Notes: generated by a model from the sequence alone, not told the origin. 64,000 bases of DNA from Pycnococcus provasolii (GCA_049487715.1 CP150572.1:541789-605788), one strand, 5' to 3'. Shown: positions 50,851 through 62,229, counted from the stretch's first letter. A program made the numbers and translations.

Positions 50851-51642
50851 TTATAACTCGGCGCTTTCGACGATGTGCTTGACGACGGCTGCGGGTGCGA
50901 CGGCGCCGAGAGCCTGCGCGGTGGCGTCGGCGTCACCGTACGGGCTTGACGCACCTCCTCTCACGTCACTCGGCGCACCAGCCTTTGCGAGCGTCTCCGG
51001 CGTTCCTTCGTGCCACGTCGTCTCGCGCACAACTGTCTTGGGATCGTCGGCGCTGCAGAAGATGCGGCTTTCGCGGAGACGCACGAGTGCGCCGTCGACG
51101 CGAAGCCACAGTCGGCAGAGCACGTACCAGCACCTCGGCATGACGCGAACTTTTACGGAACAATTCACCGCGCCGGTATCGTCGAGCTCGCTTGAATACA
51201 GCTCCACTTCGTCGTAGAACAAGATTGGGTCGCGTGCCAGCAGCATTTCGCGGTTGATCTTCTTGCTGCTGGTTGCTTGGAACGTTCCTCCCTCGAGCGT
51301 ACCCGCATACGGCGTTGTGAACGTCCAGTCGTAGACGCGCGGCGGCTTCGCCTCGTCAAAAGCTGCCGTTCCTCTTCTGCTTTCCTGCCACTTGGCGGCG
51401 ATGGGAACGTCGGGAGCCTTTGCGTTCTCGCGTGCCCACTCCTTCAGCGCGTCTTGCGCGCAGAACGTAAGCGTCGCGTTCGTCTCGCCGTGTTGAATTT
51501 TGAGCTCGGCAGTTGCGAAGAGCATCTCAGGCAGCGCGGCGTTGCTGGTGGTTTCGGCGACGGCGTTGCGCTGCGCCTCGGAGGCTATGTGTCTGAGCGG
51601 CGCAGGCGTCGTCGTGACGCTCCAGCCGGCGCACGTAGCCAT
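50851..51642 (-). CDS. TIP41-like protein
   Basis: TIP41/TIPRL binds PP2A-type phosphatase catalytic subunits and modulates TOR signalling through Tap42/alpha4. The sequence shows the family order: a strand region with LPEMLFATAELKIQH, CAQDALKEWA, DWTFTTPYAGTL, the highly conserved ARDPILFYDEVELYSSELDD, then VKVRVMPRCWYVLCRLWLRV and the basic RESRIF. The protein is about 263 residues from the ATG at 51642 (MATCAGWSV, CCATGG context), as expected for the family. The upstream part of the frame is not conserved. It is head-to-head with acetyl-CoA carboxylase and tail-to-tail with IMMP2. Confidence 0.94.
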   Translation of the reverse strand: MATCAGWSVTTTPAPLRHIASEAQRNAVAETTSNAALPEMLFATAELKIQHGETNATLTFCAQDALKEWARENAKAPDVPIAAKWQESRRGTAAFDEAKPPRVYDWTFTTPYAGTLEGGTFQATSSKKINREMLLARDPILFYDEVELYSSELDDTGAVNCSVKVRVMPRCWYVLCRLWLRVDGALVRLRESRIFCSADDPKTVVRETTWHEGTPETLAKAGAPSDVRGGASSPYGDADATAQALGAVAPAAVVKHIVESAEL

Positions 51643-52629
51643 GGCGAGGAGCGAGGGAAAAAGTTGTGAGGAAAAAAGTTGGAGTTGAGTTTGGGGGTTT
51701 TGAGAAATGGATGGCAAAGGCCAAACCCTACCAGCCTACCCTACCCAAAAGGAAGGGCTGGTTGTGCTCTGTTTTGCGTTCCCCCTTCGTCGCCAACGCC
51801 ACCTACCGTACCTCTCCCCCTCAGGCTCTCAACTCTCTCCCTCTCTCCCACCTGCCCAATACGCTGTGGGTGCCCAGCCTTGCAATTTGCAAGTTGGGTG
51901 CCTTGTGTTGGTGCCTTGCACTGCACACGAGCAGAGGATACCTGTTGGGCAAATCTGCCGTCTCACCAGGCTGCACATCCGCGCATCTAACTTTTTGGTA
52001 GCACTTTTTGGTGGAGCCGAAGAGGCCAAAGCCGACGGGAGGCGTGACATGGCTGGCCATCCTTTGCCAATCCGCTGTGGCCTACCGGTTTTATCCAAAC
52101 CACCGGAAAAGGTACGATAAGGCGATCGCAGGGGGGAGACGAACCATCGCATGGCAAAGTCGAAAAATACGCAGTGAAACGCACCCCATTCCGCTCCGAA
52201 CTGCTCGGCACGGGAGTCGAGGCGCACATCGTAGACCAACTGCGTTAAATTCGAGAAGAAGGGCGCGATGCGCAAGGTGGTACGCACCGTGGTTCGCGCG
52301 CCGGGTGGTGGGAGACGGTTGCGAATCGTGGATTTCTCCTCTGCGCGTGCACACCTGTGGTCCGTTCGGGTGCGATCCCCCTGTGGGCAAAATGCGCCCC
52401 AAGCAAAGCCGGATGCGGCGTGATGTGAACCGCTGATTTGGCCGGGGGGGTTATCTTCAGAGCCCAAAAGCGAACCGCAGCCCCAGTTATCTTCCCCCGG
52501 GAGTGAAGTGGCAACTGGATGGACCCTCTCCTCCTCCTCCCCTCCCTCTCTCCTCCCCCTCCCTTTCACCTCCCCCTAACCTCCCCCCCAGCCTGCTTTG
52601 CAATCGGATACCGAACCATGCCAACCACC
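51643..52629. promoter_or_regulatory. Divergent TIP41/ACC promoter and ACC leader
   Basis: This region of about 1 kb lies between two divergent genes. The ACC side ends in a strong pyrimidine-rich tract with CCCCCCAG near 52590, which could be a 3' splice site of a leader intron. ACCCTACC-type motifs lie near 51725-51745. A 246-residue frame on the minus strand (51829-52569) shows no family similarity and overlaps the promoter, so it is not called. Confidence 0.4.
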
Positions 52630-55600
52630 ATGGCGTCCAAAGCCATGGGCAGGCAGATGGGCGGCAGGCGTGCTGCTCGACCGCACAGGGCACCGCGCAC
52701 TGTCGCAGTCGCGACGCCCAACAAGGGCGGCGCGTCGAGCAAGAAGCCGGTGCAGCCGCCGTCGGCTCTCGCGGAGGTGGCGTCGGAGGTGAAGGTGGCA
52801 TCCACCGAAGTGGACGCGCTCGCCGACTACGTCAAGGCGCGAGGAGGACGACGCGTGATCCGAAAGGTGCTCATTGCCAACAACGGTATGGCGGCAACCA
52901 AGTCGATCCTGTCCATGCGCCGGTGGTGCTACCTGCAGCTTGGCGACGACAAGGCTGTGGAGTTTGTCGCCATGGCTTCGCCGGAGGACCTCAAGGCGAA
53001 TGCCGAGTACATCAGGCTCGCGGATGACTTCGTCGAGGTTCCGAGCGGAAGCAACAAGAACAACTACGCGAACGTCGACCTGATCGTCGACATTGCCGAA
53101 AAGGAGGGATGCGACGCCGTCTGGCCGGGTTGGGGACACGCGTCCGAGAACCCGAAGCTGCCCGCGACGCTCAAGGCGCGCGGCATCCAGTTCATTGGGC
53201 CGACGGCGCCCGTCATGTCCGTGCTCGGCGACAAGATCGCCGCGAACATCCTCGCGCAGACGGCGAAGGTGCCGAGTATCCCGTGGTCGGGAGACGGTCT
53301 GACGGCTGATCTCACCGAAGAGGGAACGATTCCCGACGAAATCTTCCAGAAGGCGATGGTCACGACCGCCGACGAGGCTGTGGCCGCGGCGGAACGCATC
53401 GGATACCCGGTGATGCTCAAGGCGTCGGAGGGTGGCGGTGGCAAGGGAATTCGCATGTCCGACGACGAGGAGGCGCTGCGCGGCAACTTTGAGCAGGTGA
53501 AGGCGGAGGTTCCCGGCTCGCCGATGTTCATGATGCAGCTGTGCAGCCAAGCGCGCCACCTCGAGGTTCAGATTGTTGGAGACGAGCACGGCAACGCCGT
53601 CGCGCTCAACGGACGCGACTGCTCAACGCAGCGTCGCTTCCAGAAGATTTTCGAGGAGGGACCTCCGACGGTTGCTCCCCGCGAGATTTTCCGCGAAATG
53701 GAGAAGGCTGCCCAGCGCCTCACGCAGAACATCGGGTACATTGGCGCGGGTACGGTCGAGTACCTCTTCAACGCCGCCACGGGCAACTTCTTCTTCCTCG
53801 AGCTGAACCCGCGTCTGCAGGTGGAGCACCCCGTCACCGAGGGACTGACGGGCGTGAACCTGCCAAGCATCCAGCTTCAGGTGGCGATGGGAATTCCTCT
53901 CGACCGCATCCCGGACGTTCGCCGCCTTTACGCGCGCGACGAGGATGGCGACGACAAGATTGACTTCATGGAGGACGAGTACGTGCTCCCCGAGCGCCAC
54001 GTCCTCGCCGCGCGCATCACCGCGGAGAACCCTGACGAGGGATTCAAGCCGACGAGCGGCAGCATCGAACGGATCTCGTTCCAGAGCACGCCGAACGTCT
54101 GGGGATACTTCAGCGTCGGCGCGAACGGAGGCGTGCACGAGTTTGCCGACAGCCAGTTTGGTCACCTCTTCGCTTCCGGGCCCACGCGCGAGGATGCGCG
54201 CAAGGCGCTCATCCTCGCCCTGAAGGACGTGAACGTGTACGGCGAGGTTCGAACGGCGGTTGACTACCTCGTCGAGCTCGCGTCGACCGACGCGTTCCGC
54301 GAGAACACCATCGACACCAGCTGGCTCGACGGGCTCATCGCGAAGAAGTCGGTGCAGGTGTCCCAGGATCCTCTGCTCATCGTCATGTGCGCAGCCATGG
54401 CACGCGCCAAGGCTCACACCAAGGAGGTGGAGGCGCAGTTCGCCGAGTCGTGGAAGCGCGGCCAGCTTGCGGCGTGCAACGACGCCGCGGGACTGCAGAG
54501 CATGCTCCGCTTCCCCGTTGAGATGACGTTCCGCGACGTCGCGTACACCGTCGACGTCACGCGCAAGAGCCAGGACAGCTACAGCCTGAAGATTCGCGGC
54601 GCCTCATCGCAGGATGGCATCGTGTGCCGCGCGCGCGAGCGGAGCGACGGAACTCTCATCATCACGCCGATGGGCGCGCAGAGGGCGTTCCAGGTTGTGG
54701 GTATGGAGGAGCCTCTCGGCCTTCGCCTCGTGCTCGACGGGCAGACGTTCCTGCTGCCGAACCAGAACGATCCCAGCGAGCTGCGCACGGACGTCACGGG
54801 AAAGCTCATCCGCTTCCTGAAGAAGGATGGCGACGAGATTCAGCAGGGCAAGCCGTACGCCGAGGTGGAGTCGATGAAGATGGTCATGCAGCTCGTCGCC
54901 AGCGAGTCGGGCAAGATCACGCTCAAGAAGCCGCCGGGATCCGTCATCGAGGCTGGCGACCTGCTCGCGGGACTTGAGCTCGAGGACCCTTCGAAGGTGA
55001 AGCGCGCGACGCCGTTCTCCGGCACGTTTGAGCCCAAGGGAATCATGCCCAGTGACGGAAATATCTGGCAGCCAGACTTCAGCATGATGAGCATGGACGG
55101 TGACATGGACGAGGACAAGCAGGTTGCGCTTGATGCCGCGGTGGAGGCGATGGACCTGCTGCTCGACGGATACGAGCACGACGTCGAGTCGACGGTGCAG
55201 CAGTTCATCACCGGGCTGCAGGAGTTTGTCGCCAGCCAGGTGGAGCTCAACGGAACGGAGAAGTGGGAGATGGCGATGGAATACGTCGGCCGCGTGGTTT
55301 CGCGCTACCTTGCGGTGGAGGCGCGATTCGGAAACACGTCGCCGGAGGGTGCCGTCGCGGAGCTCGTACAGGCGCACGCGAAGGACTCGCCCGCGACCAT
55401 CACCAGCGCGGTGCTCGCTCGCAGCCAGGTGGCTCGCCGAAGCGACGCAATTGCCAGCCTGCTGAGGCAGCTGCCGAGCCTTCCCGCCCAGGTGATGCAG
55501 TCAGGACCCGTCTCGTGGCAGGGAGACTTCGCACCCATTTCCGAGGACGTCAAGTCGGACCTCGAGCGCCTCAGCCGCCTCCGTCGACCGGAGCACGGGT

Positions 55601-58600
55601 CGGTGGCGCTCGCCGCGGCGAATATCCTGCTCGAGAAGAAGCTGCCATCTGTCGACCAGCGTCTCGAGGAGCTGCGCGACCTTCTCGCGGGCAAGTCTGC
55701 GTACAAGTCGTCGAGCGGCATTGAGATTGCCGCCGGCGACCTCGACGCGCTCGTCGGGTCACCTCTGCTGGCGGTGGACCTTCTCCCACAGCTCTTCGGC
55801 GACGACGACACCAAGGTTCGCGAGGCTGCCATCACCGTTTTCGTGAAGCGCATGTACCGCTCGCACAAGGTGTCGGGCGTGGAGATTGACGAGGTTGCCG
55901 GCCTGCCGGTGGCGAAGTTCAAGTTCCAGTACGACACGCCGCCTCTCGAGAGCCCGATGCGATTTGGCATGCTCGCCGTCGCTTCCGTCATGTCCGACTT
56001 CGAGGCGAAGATGCCTCAGCTGCTCGAGAGGTACCAGGAGCTCCAGTCCGACGTCAAGAGCGACGGCGAAAGCGAGCACGGGCCCATCAACGTTCTGCAC
56101 CTCGCGTGCACGGACGAGAAGGCGACGCTCGCGGCTGACGACGAGTCGGCTGCGTGCGCCGAGGCCATCTCCGCGTCCGTCAAGTCGATGGGAGAGGCTT
56201 GCGGGCTGAAGTACGTGAACGTGATTGCCCACGAGTCGAAGCAGCTTCCCCGCTACTACACGTATACCGCGGCGAAGGAGTACGCGGAGGACCCGCTCTA
56301 CCGCGGATGCCGCCCCACGCTCGCTCATCTTCTCGAGCTCAGCCGCCTCCAGAACTACGAGCTGACGCGCATCCCCACGTTCAACCGCGACCTTCACATT
56401 TACAGCGGCGCCGTCACGGACGGATCTCGGCAGATGCCCCAGCTGCTTCTCAGGCGCATCACGCACTCGAAGGACGTCATGGACGGCGGCCTCGAGCGCA
56501 TCATGACCAAGGCGCTCGACGGCCTCGACCTCGCGGTGCTCGACCCGCGCGGCAACACGTGCTCGAGCAGTCGCATCTACGTCAACTCCATCCCCGAGAT
56601 CGCGGCAGTTGGCGGAAATGCCGCGGCGACCGCACGCGAGCTGAGCAACCGCATCGCCGACTTCGTGTCGCAGAACGCCGCTCGGCTGCTGAAGCTGAAG
56701 GTTGACGAGATTGAGTTCAAGGTTCGCATCAAGAGCGTCGGCGAGGTGGTCCCCGTTCGCCTCATGGCGTCGTCGCTCTCCGGGCAGTGGCTGAAGATGG
56801 ACATCTTCCGCGAGTACCTGAACCCCGTGACAGGTGCCGCGACGCGATTCTGCACGTACGGAAGCGAGGACGCGTCGCAGCCCGAGGTGTGCTTCCTCGA
56901 CCCCTACCCGATTCCTGGAAATGTCGACCGCAAGCGCACTGCGGCGCGTCGCATCGGGTCAACGTACATCTACGACTTCCTCGGAATCTTTGAGAAGTCG
57001 GTGGTGTCCAGCTGGGTGCAGTACCAGAGCGAGCTGAAGGCTGCAGGAGCCGACGTGCCGTCGATGCCCGCCGGACCTCTGTTCACGGCGACCGAGCTCG
57101 TGCTCGACGAAGCCACCGGCCAGCTCACGCCGGTGAAGCGCCAGCCGGGCGAGAACAACGTCGGCATGGTGGCGTGGAAGTGCTCTCTGAAGACGCCCGA
57201 GTACCCCGCGGGACGCGAAATTGTGCTCATCGGAAACGACTGCACGTACCAGAGTGGATCTTTCGGCGTGTCCGAGGATGACGTGTTTGCTGCCGCGAGC
57301 AAGTATGCGCGTGAGACGGGCTTGCCTCGCCTCTACATTTCGTGCAACGCAGGCGCTCGCATTGGCCTCGTCGAGAGCCTGAAGAGCGAGATTCAGGCTG
57401 AGTTTGTCGACCCGGCTGACCCCACGAGCGGGCTCAAGTACCTGTACCTGAGCCGAGAGCAGTACGACAGCCTTCCCGAGGGATCGGTGATTGCCGAGCC
57501 GCTCGTGGAGGAGAATGGCGAGGAGCGCATGGTGCTCTCCGACATCATCGGCGACGTGCACGGCATCGGCGTGGAGAACCTGCGCGGCTCGGGCATGATT
57601 GCTGGTGAGACGAGCCGTGCGTACGAGGAGACGTTCACGCTCAGCTACGTCACCGGCCGAAGCGTCGGCATCGGCGCGTACCTCTGCCGTCTCGGATCTC
57701 GCGTCGTGCAGATGCAGCGTGGCCCGATGATCCTCACGGGATACGGCGCGCTGAATAAGCTGCTCGGACGCTCGCTGTACACGAGCCAGGATCAGCTCGG
57801 AGGACCGGGCATCATGATGCCGAATGGCGTGAGTCACCTGCTCGTGCAGGATGACCAGGAGGGTGTGAACTCGATGCTGCGGTGGCTGTCGTACGTTCCC
57901 GACAAGGTTGCATCATCTCCGCCGATCCTGAGCCCGATCGCGGATCCCGTCGACAGAGATGTGGAGTTCACGCCTAAGCGCGGCGTTCCGTACAACGTGC
58001 GCCACATGCTCGCGGGAACGTCCGAGGGCGACGACACGTTCTTGAGCGGATTCTTCGACAAAGACAGCTTCGTGGAGACGCTCCCGGAGTGGGGAAAGAC
58101 AGTCGTGACTGGCCGTGGCCGTCTCGGCGGCATTCCCATGGGATGCGTGGCGGTGGAGGTGAACTCGGTGGAGTGCCGCACGGTGGCTGATCCAGGTGAC
58201 GCGGAAAGCCGCGAGGTGGTTCGGCAGCAGGCTGGCCAGGTGTGGTTCCCCGACAGCGCGTACAAAACGGCGCAGAGCATCGAGGACTTCAACCGCGAGG
58301 GACTGCCGCTGATCGTCTTCGCGAACTGGCGAGGCTTCTCCGGAGGTACGCGCGACATGGCGGACTCCGTCCTGAAGTATGGGGCGATGGTGGTTGACGC
58401 GCTCGTCGGCTACAAGCAGCCCGTGTTCGTGTACATCCCGCCTGGCGGTGAGCTTCGCGGCGGAGCTTGGGTGGTGGTGGACCCGACCATCAACAGCGAG
58501 CGCATGGAAATGTTCGCGGACAGCGACAGCCGCGGAGGCATTCTCGAGCCTGCGGGCATCTGCGAGGTGAAGTTCCGCGCCGGCGACGTGATCAAGCAGA

Positions 58601-59172
58601 TGCACCGTCTCGACGACAAGCTGCGTGAGCTCGACGCCGACCCGGTGGCGAACGCCGAGGCGATCAAGGCTCGCGAGGAAGTGCTGATGCCCGTGTACCA
58701 GAGCATTGCGCTCGAGTTTGCCGACCAGCACGACCGCGGTGGCCGCATGCTTGCGAAGGGCGTCGTGAGTGCTGTGCTCGACTGGAAGAACAGCCGTCGC
58801 TCGCTTCACAGCCGTCTCATGCGCCGCCTGAATGAGCAGGAGCTTGAGCGCAAGGCTCTCGAGGCTGCACCGCTGCTGAGCGAGAGCGCGAAGCTGTGGT
58901 GCGCAAGGTTTGGACTGCGTCGCCTGCACGAGCAGGGTGACAGCTCGGTGGAGGCGGGTGATTGGGATGGCGCGGCGGAGGCTGTGCAGAAAAAGTGGGA
59001 TTCGGTCGCGGACGAGAAGGCTGCGACGATCCTGACTGGGGATGTGGAGCGCATTTCACGCGAGCTCGAGTCGCTGAAGAGGGCATCTGCTCTCGAGCAG
59101 GCTCTTGCGGCGGTGGGCGCACTCGATGATGCTGGGAAGGCGGAACTGATTGAGAACTTGAAAGGTGCTTGA
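52630..59172 (+). CDS. Acetyl-CoA carboxylase, multidomain homomeric type
   Basis: This enzyme makes malonyl-CoA from acetyl-CoA, ATP and bicarbonate, the committed step of fatty acid synthesis. Domains are in order. The N-terminal biotin carboxylase has WPGWGHASENPKLP, the ATP-grasp Gly loop SEGGGGKGIRMS, and LELNPRLQVEHPVTE. The biotin carrier has EVESMKMVMQLVA, with the biotinyl Lys at about 750. A long central domain follows. The C-terminal carboxyltransferase includes CNAGARIGL, QLGGPGIMMPNGVSHLLVQD and FANWRGFSGGTRDM. The length is about 2180 residues from the ATG at 52630 (ACCACCATGGCG). In-frame ATGs at 52519 and 52618 are possible. The Arg/Ala-rich first ~40 residues could be a plastid or mitochondrial targeting peptide, which would matter for deciding whether the cell has a plastid. 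Confidence 0.97.
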   Translation: MASKAMGRQMGGRRAARPHRAPRTVAVATPNKGGASSKKPVQPPSALAEVASEVKVASTEVDALADYVKARGGRRVIRKVLIANNGMAATKSILSMRRWCYLQLGDDKAVEFVAMASPEDLKANAEYIRLADDFVEVPSGSNKNNYANVDLIVDIAEKEGCDAVWPGWGHASENPKLPATLKARGIQFIGPTAPVMSVLGDKIAANILAQTAKVPSIPWSGDGLTADLTEEGTIPDEIFQKAMVTTADEAVAAAERIGYPVMLKASEGGGGKGIRMSDDEEALRGNFEQVKAEVPGSPMFMMQLCSQARHLEVQIVGDEHGNAVALNGRDCSTQRRFQKIFEEGPPTVAPREIFREMEKAAQRLTQNIGYIGAGTVEYLFNAATGNFFFLELNPRLQVEHPVTEGLTGVNLPSIQLQVAMGIPLDRIPDVRRLYARDEDGDDKIDFMEDEYVLPERHVLAARITAENPDEGFKPTSGSIERISFQSTPNVWGYFSVGANGGVHEFADSQFGHLFASGPTREDARKALILALKDVNVYGEVRTAVDYLVELASTDAFRENTIDTSWLDGLIAKKSVQVSQDPLLIVMCAAMARAKAHTKEVEAQFAESWKRGQLAACNDAAGLQSMLRFPVEMTFRDVAYTVDVTRKSQDSYSLKIRGASSQDGIVCRARERSDGTLIITPMGAQRAFQVVGMEEPLGLRLVLDGQTFLLPNQNDPSELRTDVTGKLIRFLKKDGDEIQQGKPYAEVESMKMVMQLVASESGKITLKKPPGSVIEAGDLLAGLELEDPSKVKRATPFSGTFEPKGIMPSDGNIWQPDFSMMSMDGDMDEDKQVALDAAVEAMDLLLDGYEHDVESTVQQFITGLQEFVASQVELNGTEKWEMAMEYVGRVVSRYLAVEARFGNTSPEGAVAELVQAHAKDSPATITSAVLARSQVARRSDAIASLLRQLPSLPAQVMQSGPVSWQGDFAPISEDVKSDLERLSRLRRPEHGSVALAAANILLEKKLPSVDQRLEELRDLLAGKSAYKSSSGIEIAAGDLDALVGSPLLAVDLLPQLFGDDDTKVREAAITVFVKRMYRSHKVSGVEIDEVAGLPVAKFKFQYDTPPLESPMRFGMLAVASVMSDFEAKMPQLLERYQELQSDVKSDGESEHGPINVLHLACTDEKATLAADDESAACAEAISASVKSMGEACGLKYVNVIAHESKQLPRYYTYTAAKEYAEDPLYRGCRPTLAHLLELSRLQNYELTRIPTFNRDLHIYSGAVTDGSRQMPQLLLRRITHSKDVMDGGLERIMTKALDGLDLAVLDPRGNTCSSSRIYVNSIPEIAAVGGNAAATARELSNRIADFVSQNAARLLKLKVDEIEFKVRIKSVGEVVPVRLMASSLSGQWLKMDIFREYLNPVTGAATRFCTYGSEDASQPEVCFLDPYPIPGNVDRKRTAARRIGSTYIYDFLGIFEKSVVSSWVQYQSELKAAGADVPSMPAGPLFTATELVLDEATGQLTPVKRQPGENNVGMVAWKCSLKTPEYPAGREIVLIGNDCTYQSGSFGVSEDDVFAAASKYARETGLPRLYISCNAGARIGLVESLKSEIQAEFVDPADPTSGLKYLYLSREQYDSLPEGSVIAEPLVEENGEERMVLSDIIGDVHGIGVENLRGSGMIAGETSRAYEETFTLSYVTGRSVGIGAYLCRLGSRVVQMQRGPMILTGYGALNKLLGRSLYTSQDQLGGPGIMMPNGVSHLLVQDDQEGVNSMLRWLSYVPDKVASSPPILSPIADPVDRDVEFTPKRGVPYNVRHMLAGTSEGDDTFLSGFFDKDSFVETLPEWGKTVVTGRGRLGGIPMGCVAVEVNSVECRTVADPGDAESREVVRQQAGQVWFPDSAYKTAQSIEDFNREGLPLIVFANWRGFSGGTRDMADSVLKYGAMVVDALVGYKQPVFVYIPPGGELRGGAWVVVDPTINSERMEMFADSDSRGGILEPAGICEVKFRAGDVIKQMHRLDDKLRELDADPVANAEAIKAREEVLMPVYQSIALEFADQHDRGGRMLAKGVVSAVLDWKNSRRSLHSRLMRRLNEQELERKALEAAPLLSESAKLWCARFGLRRLHEQGDSSVEAGDWDGAAEAVQKKWDSVADEKAATILTGDVERISRELESLKRASALEQALAAVGALDDAGKAELIENLKGA

Positions 59173-59384
59173 ATGTTTGCCCGACGGCCGTTGGAGGCAA
59201 CAACAATAACAACAACAACACCAAGATCTATCCTTTCCGATACGGGAGAAGCCGAGAAGGTGGGTGGTTTAATAGGGAGTACTAAAGAAGAGGAATAGGT
59301 TTGTTAAGAAAAAAAATATTAAAAAAAGACACGAGAGATGTTTTCTTTGTTTTTTGATGGTGTCGCGAACCTTTTACTTGTCTT
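59173..59384. other. 3' flank of acetyl-CoA carboxylase
   Basis: Short AT-rich 3' UTR-like sequence. I see no gene. Confidence 0.5.
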
Positions 59385-59576
59385 TATTATGCTTTTCAAC
59401 CAAGTGGGGATGTCCCGCAAAACGTTTATGAAAGTTTTTGCAAAGTTTTTGCAAAGTTTTTGGTGTCCTTAAAACGGGAACCCTTCCTTTCGGGTGGGTA
59501 CGAGCTGGGGCTCAGCTGGGACCGACTTTTTGAGTTTTTGGGTTTGGACATCCCCACTTGGTTGAAAAGAATAATA
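59385..59576. mobile_element. MITE-like inverted repeat
   Basis: Arms of 31 nt at 59385-59415 and 59546-59576 are inverted copies of each other with one mismatch; 24 nt of them (59392-59415 and 59546-59569) pair perfectly. The 130-bp interior holds three TTTTTGCAAAG-like units. No flanking target duplication is obvious. It could be a small non-autonomous DNA transposon or a long foldback structure. Confidence 0.5.
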
Positions 59577-60000
59577 CAAAAGTAAACGAAATCATCATAA
59601 TCGCCTCGCCTCACATCACCATGAGACAATTTAACATTGTGAGAAGGTTTCGAGCGGCGCGAAAAAAAAAAATGTGAAGAAAAAGAAAAAACGAAAGCTC
59701 GGACGAAACTGAACGTCACTCTTGCTTTTAACAAAGCGATGCCGGCGTCGAATTTGGAGGGTAATTGTTTTTACTCGAGAGGTCGACTTATCTTCGCATA
59801 TGAGAAACAAAACTATACGAATTGGTCTCTTGGACGAGCTGTCGTTAGGGTCCTTGACGTTGGTGAACTTATTCCACCGGATCACGTAACAAAAAATTCA
59901 AAATAGGAAAACTCTCACGACAAGAATCACATCCTAATGTTGGCATCGGCTGGTCATAAACCTACCCAAACTAGCTTTGGGACCGGTGCCCTAACCTTTT
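59577..60000. other. Subtelomere-proximal spacer
   Basis: Moderately AT-rich sequence. I see no gene in it. It ends at the retroelement relic. Confidence 0.5.
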
Positions 60001-60219
60001 TTGGGACCGGTGCCCAGTCCTGAACGGCAGCGTCTCAAAAATGACCTCAAACGTTTTCACCAGAATTCAGTTCAAATTGAATCTGACTTAGACGCGGATC
60101 AACTCCGCCGATTTCATGAATTGCTCGCGGAATATCATGACAGTCCCTACGCTGGTCACATGGGCCGAGATCGTACTCTCGCCTTAGCTAGACAACAATC
60201 ATCGACTCTGGCGGAGTAA
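60001..60219 (+). pseudogene. Ty3/gypsy integrase zinc-domain relic
   Basis: The frame reads RFHELLAEYHDSPYAGHMGR followed by DRTLALARQQ and then a stop. The block HDSPYAGHMGRDRT is the conserved first half of the HHCC zinc domain of retroviral-type integrases in Ty3/gypsy retrotransposons. No reverse transcriptase, integrase core or LTR is seen nearby, so this is an old fragment of under 220 bp that survived in the subtelomere. Confidence 0.75.
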
Positions 60220-60323
60220 AGGCGGTCGTGGGGCGATCGATTAGCAAATACCTTCCGCTAAGAGTATTAACAATTTGACCAACCTCGTGCCGAGAGTAAG
60301 TGCTTCGAATCAAACCTAACTGC

Positions 60324-60538
60324 AAAAAAAATGGCTGTTGTTATTGGCTTCGTTCTGCACGACACTGGCCGACGGTCGGCCGCATACCGGAGGCAAATTT
60401 TTTTTTTCAACATGTGGGTCAAACTGCCAGCCTGGCAATTAGGGTTAGGGTTACAATTAGGGTTACAACTAGGGTTACAATTAGGGTTACAACTAGGGTT
60501 ACAATTAGGGTTACAATTAGGGTTAGGGTTAGGGTTAG
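60324..60538 (+). repeat. Subtelomeric module 1 with variant telomere repeats
   Basis: A unique ~110-bp segment (starting AAAATGGCTGTTGTTATTGG) leads into TTAGGG-type repeats interspersed with TTACAA and TTACAACTAGGG variants at about 60437-60537. A second, near-identical copy lies at 61964-62229. They look like duplicated subtelomeric modules. Confidence 0.85.
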
Positions 60539-60603
60539 ATAGGCCGAAAGTGACAATAAGAAAAAGTGACAATAAGGAATTCCCGACTTTATTCGTTGTT
60601 CAA

Positions 60604-61532
<929 letters not shown>

Positions 61533-61594
61533 CGCGCTCGAGGCCGCCGTCGACATAACTTTAAAGTTACTCCTCTAAGAGATGAAGCGTGAGC

Positions 61595-61896
61595 ATGAGC
61601 ATCAGCGCTAGCAAGATCGCAAAGAGTTGGAGCGTGAAAGGCAACGCCATTGTGCCACAGGCATTTCCTGATACATTCAGCGCAGGCAGCCTGTACCACC
61701 TCTTTCACACGGTGCTGAGCGACTGGTTCAGAAAGGATCACGGGAAGTGGTGCGAAGCGCCATTCGTGTGCCATTCGTGTGCCCTGTCGTCGTCAACAAC
61801 TACCTCGCAGGAAAAATCACACAGAGGGAGGCGGCCGTTACCCTGGCGGACCCTACAAAGTATCACCTAAAATCTTCGGGAGCCTTGCGGCCATAA
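61595..61896 (+). pseudogene. Subtelomeric open frame broken by an 11-bp tandem duplication
   Basis: The frame begins at an ATG at 61595 (MSISASKIAKSWSVKGNAIV) and reads through a globular-looking stretch (AGSLYHLFHTVLSDWFRKDH). At 61761-61782 the 11-bp word CATTCGTGTGC is present twice in tandem. The second copy shifts the frame; the other frame continues with equally protein-like sequence (VVVNNYLAGKITQREAAVTL) to a stop at 61894. The family is unknown. The duplication looks like a recent inactivating event. Confidence 0.6.
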
Positions 61897-61963
61897 CTTT
61901 TAACAACATAACATTACCGCGCTACTTGGTGATATGACAAGATATCGCCGGAAACGGCGGGTG

Positions 61964-62229
61964 AAAAAAATGGCTGTTGTTATTGGCTTCGTTCTGCACG
62001 ACGCTGGCCGACGGTCGTCCGCATACCGGAGGCGAAATTTTTTTTTCAACATGTGGGTCAAACTGCCAGCCTGGCAATTAGGGTTACAATTAGGGTTACA
62101 ATTAGGGTTACAATTAGGGTTACAATTAGGGTTAGGGTTAGGGTTAGGGTTAGGGTTAGGGTTAGGTTAGGGTTAGGGTTAGGGTTAGGGTTAGGGTTAG
62201 GGTTAGGGTTAGGGTTAGGGTTAGGGTTA
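61964..62229 (+). repeat. Subtelomeric module 2 with variant telomere repeats
   Basis: This is the second copy of the module at 60324, offset by 1639 bp over the unique part, differing at only a few positions. Its telomeric tract (about 62079-62229) starts with four TTACAATTAGGG-type variant units and then becomes pure TTAGGG, with one TTAGG slip near 62165. Confidence 0.85.

Noticed and set aside
51829-52569. 246-residue minus-strand frame in the TIP41/ACC promoter
   Set aside because: No family similarity, overlaps the promoter of two well-supported genes, and its length is explained by high GC content.
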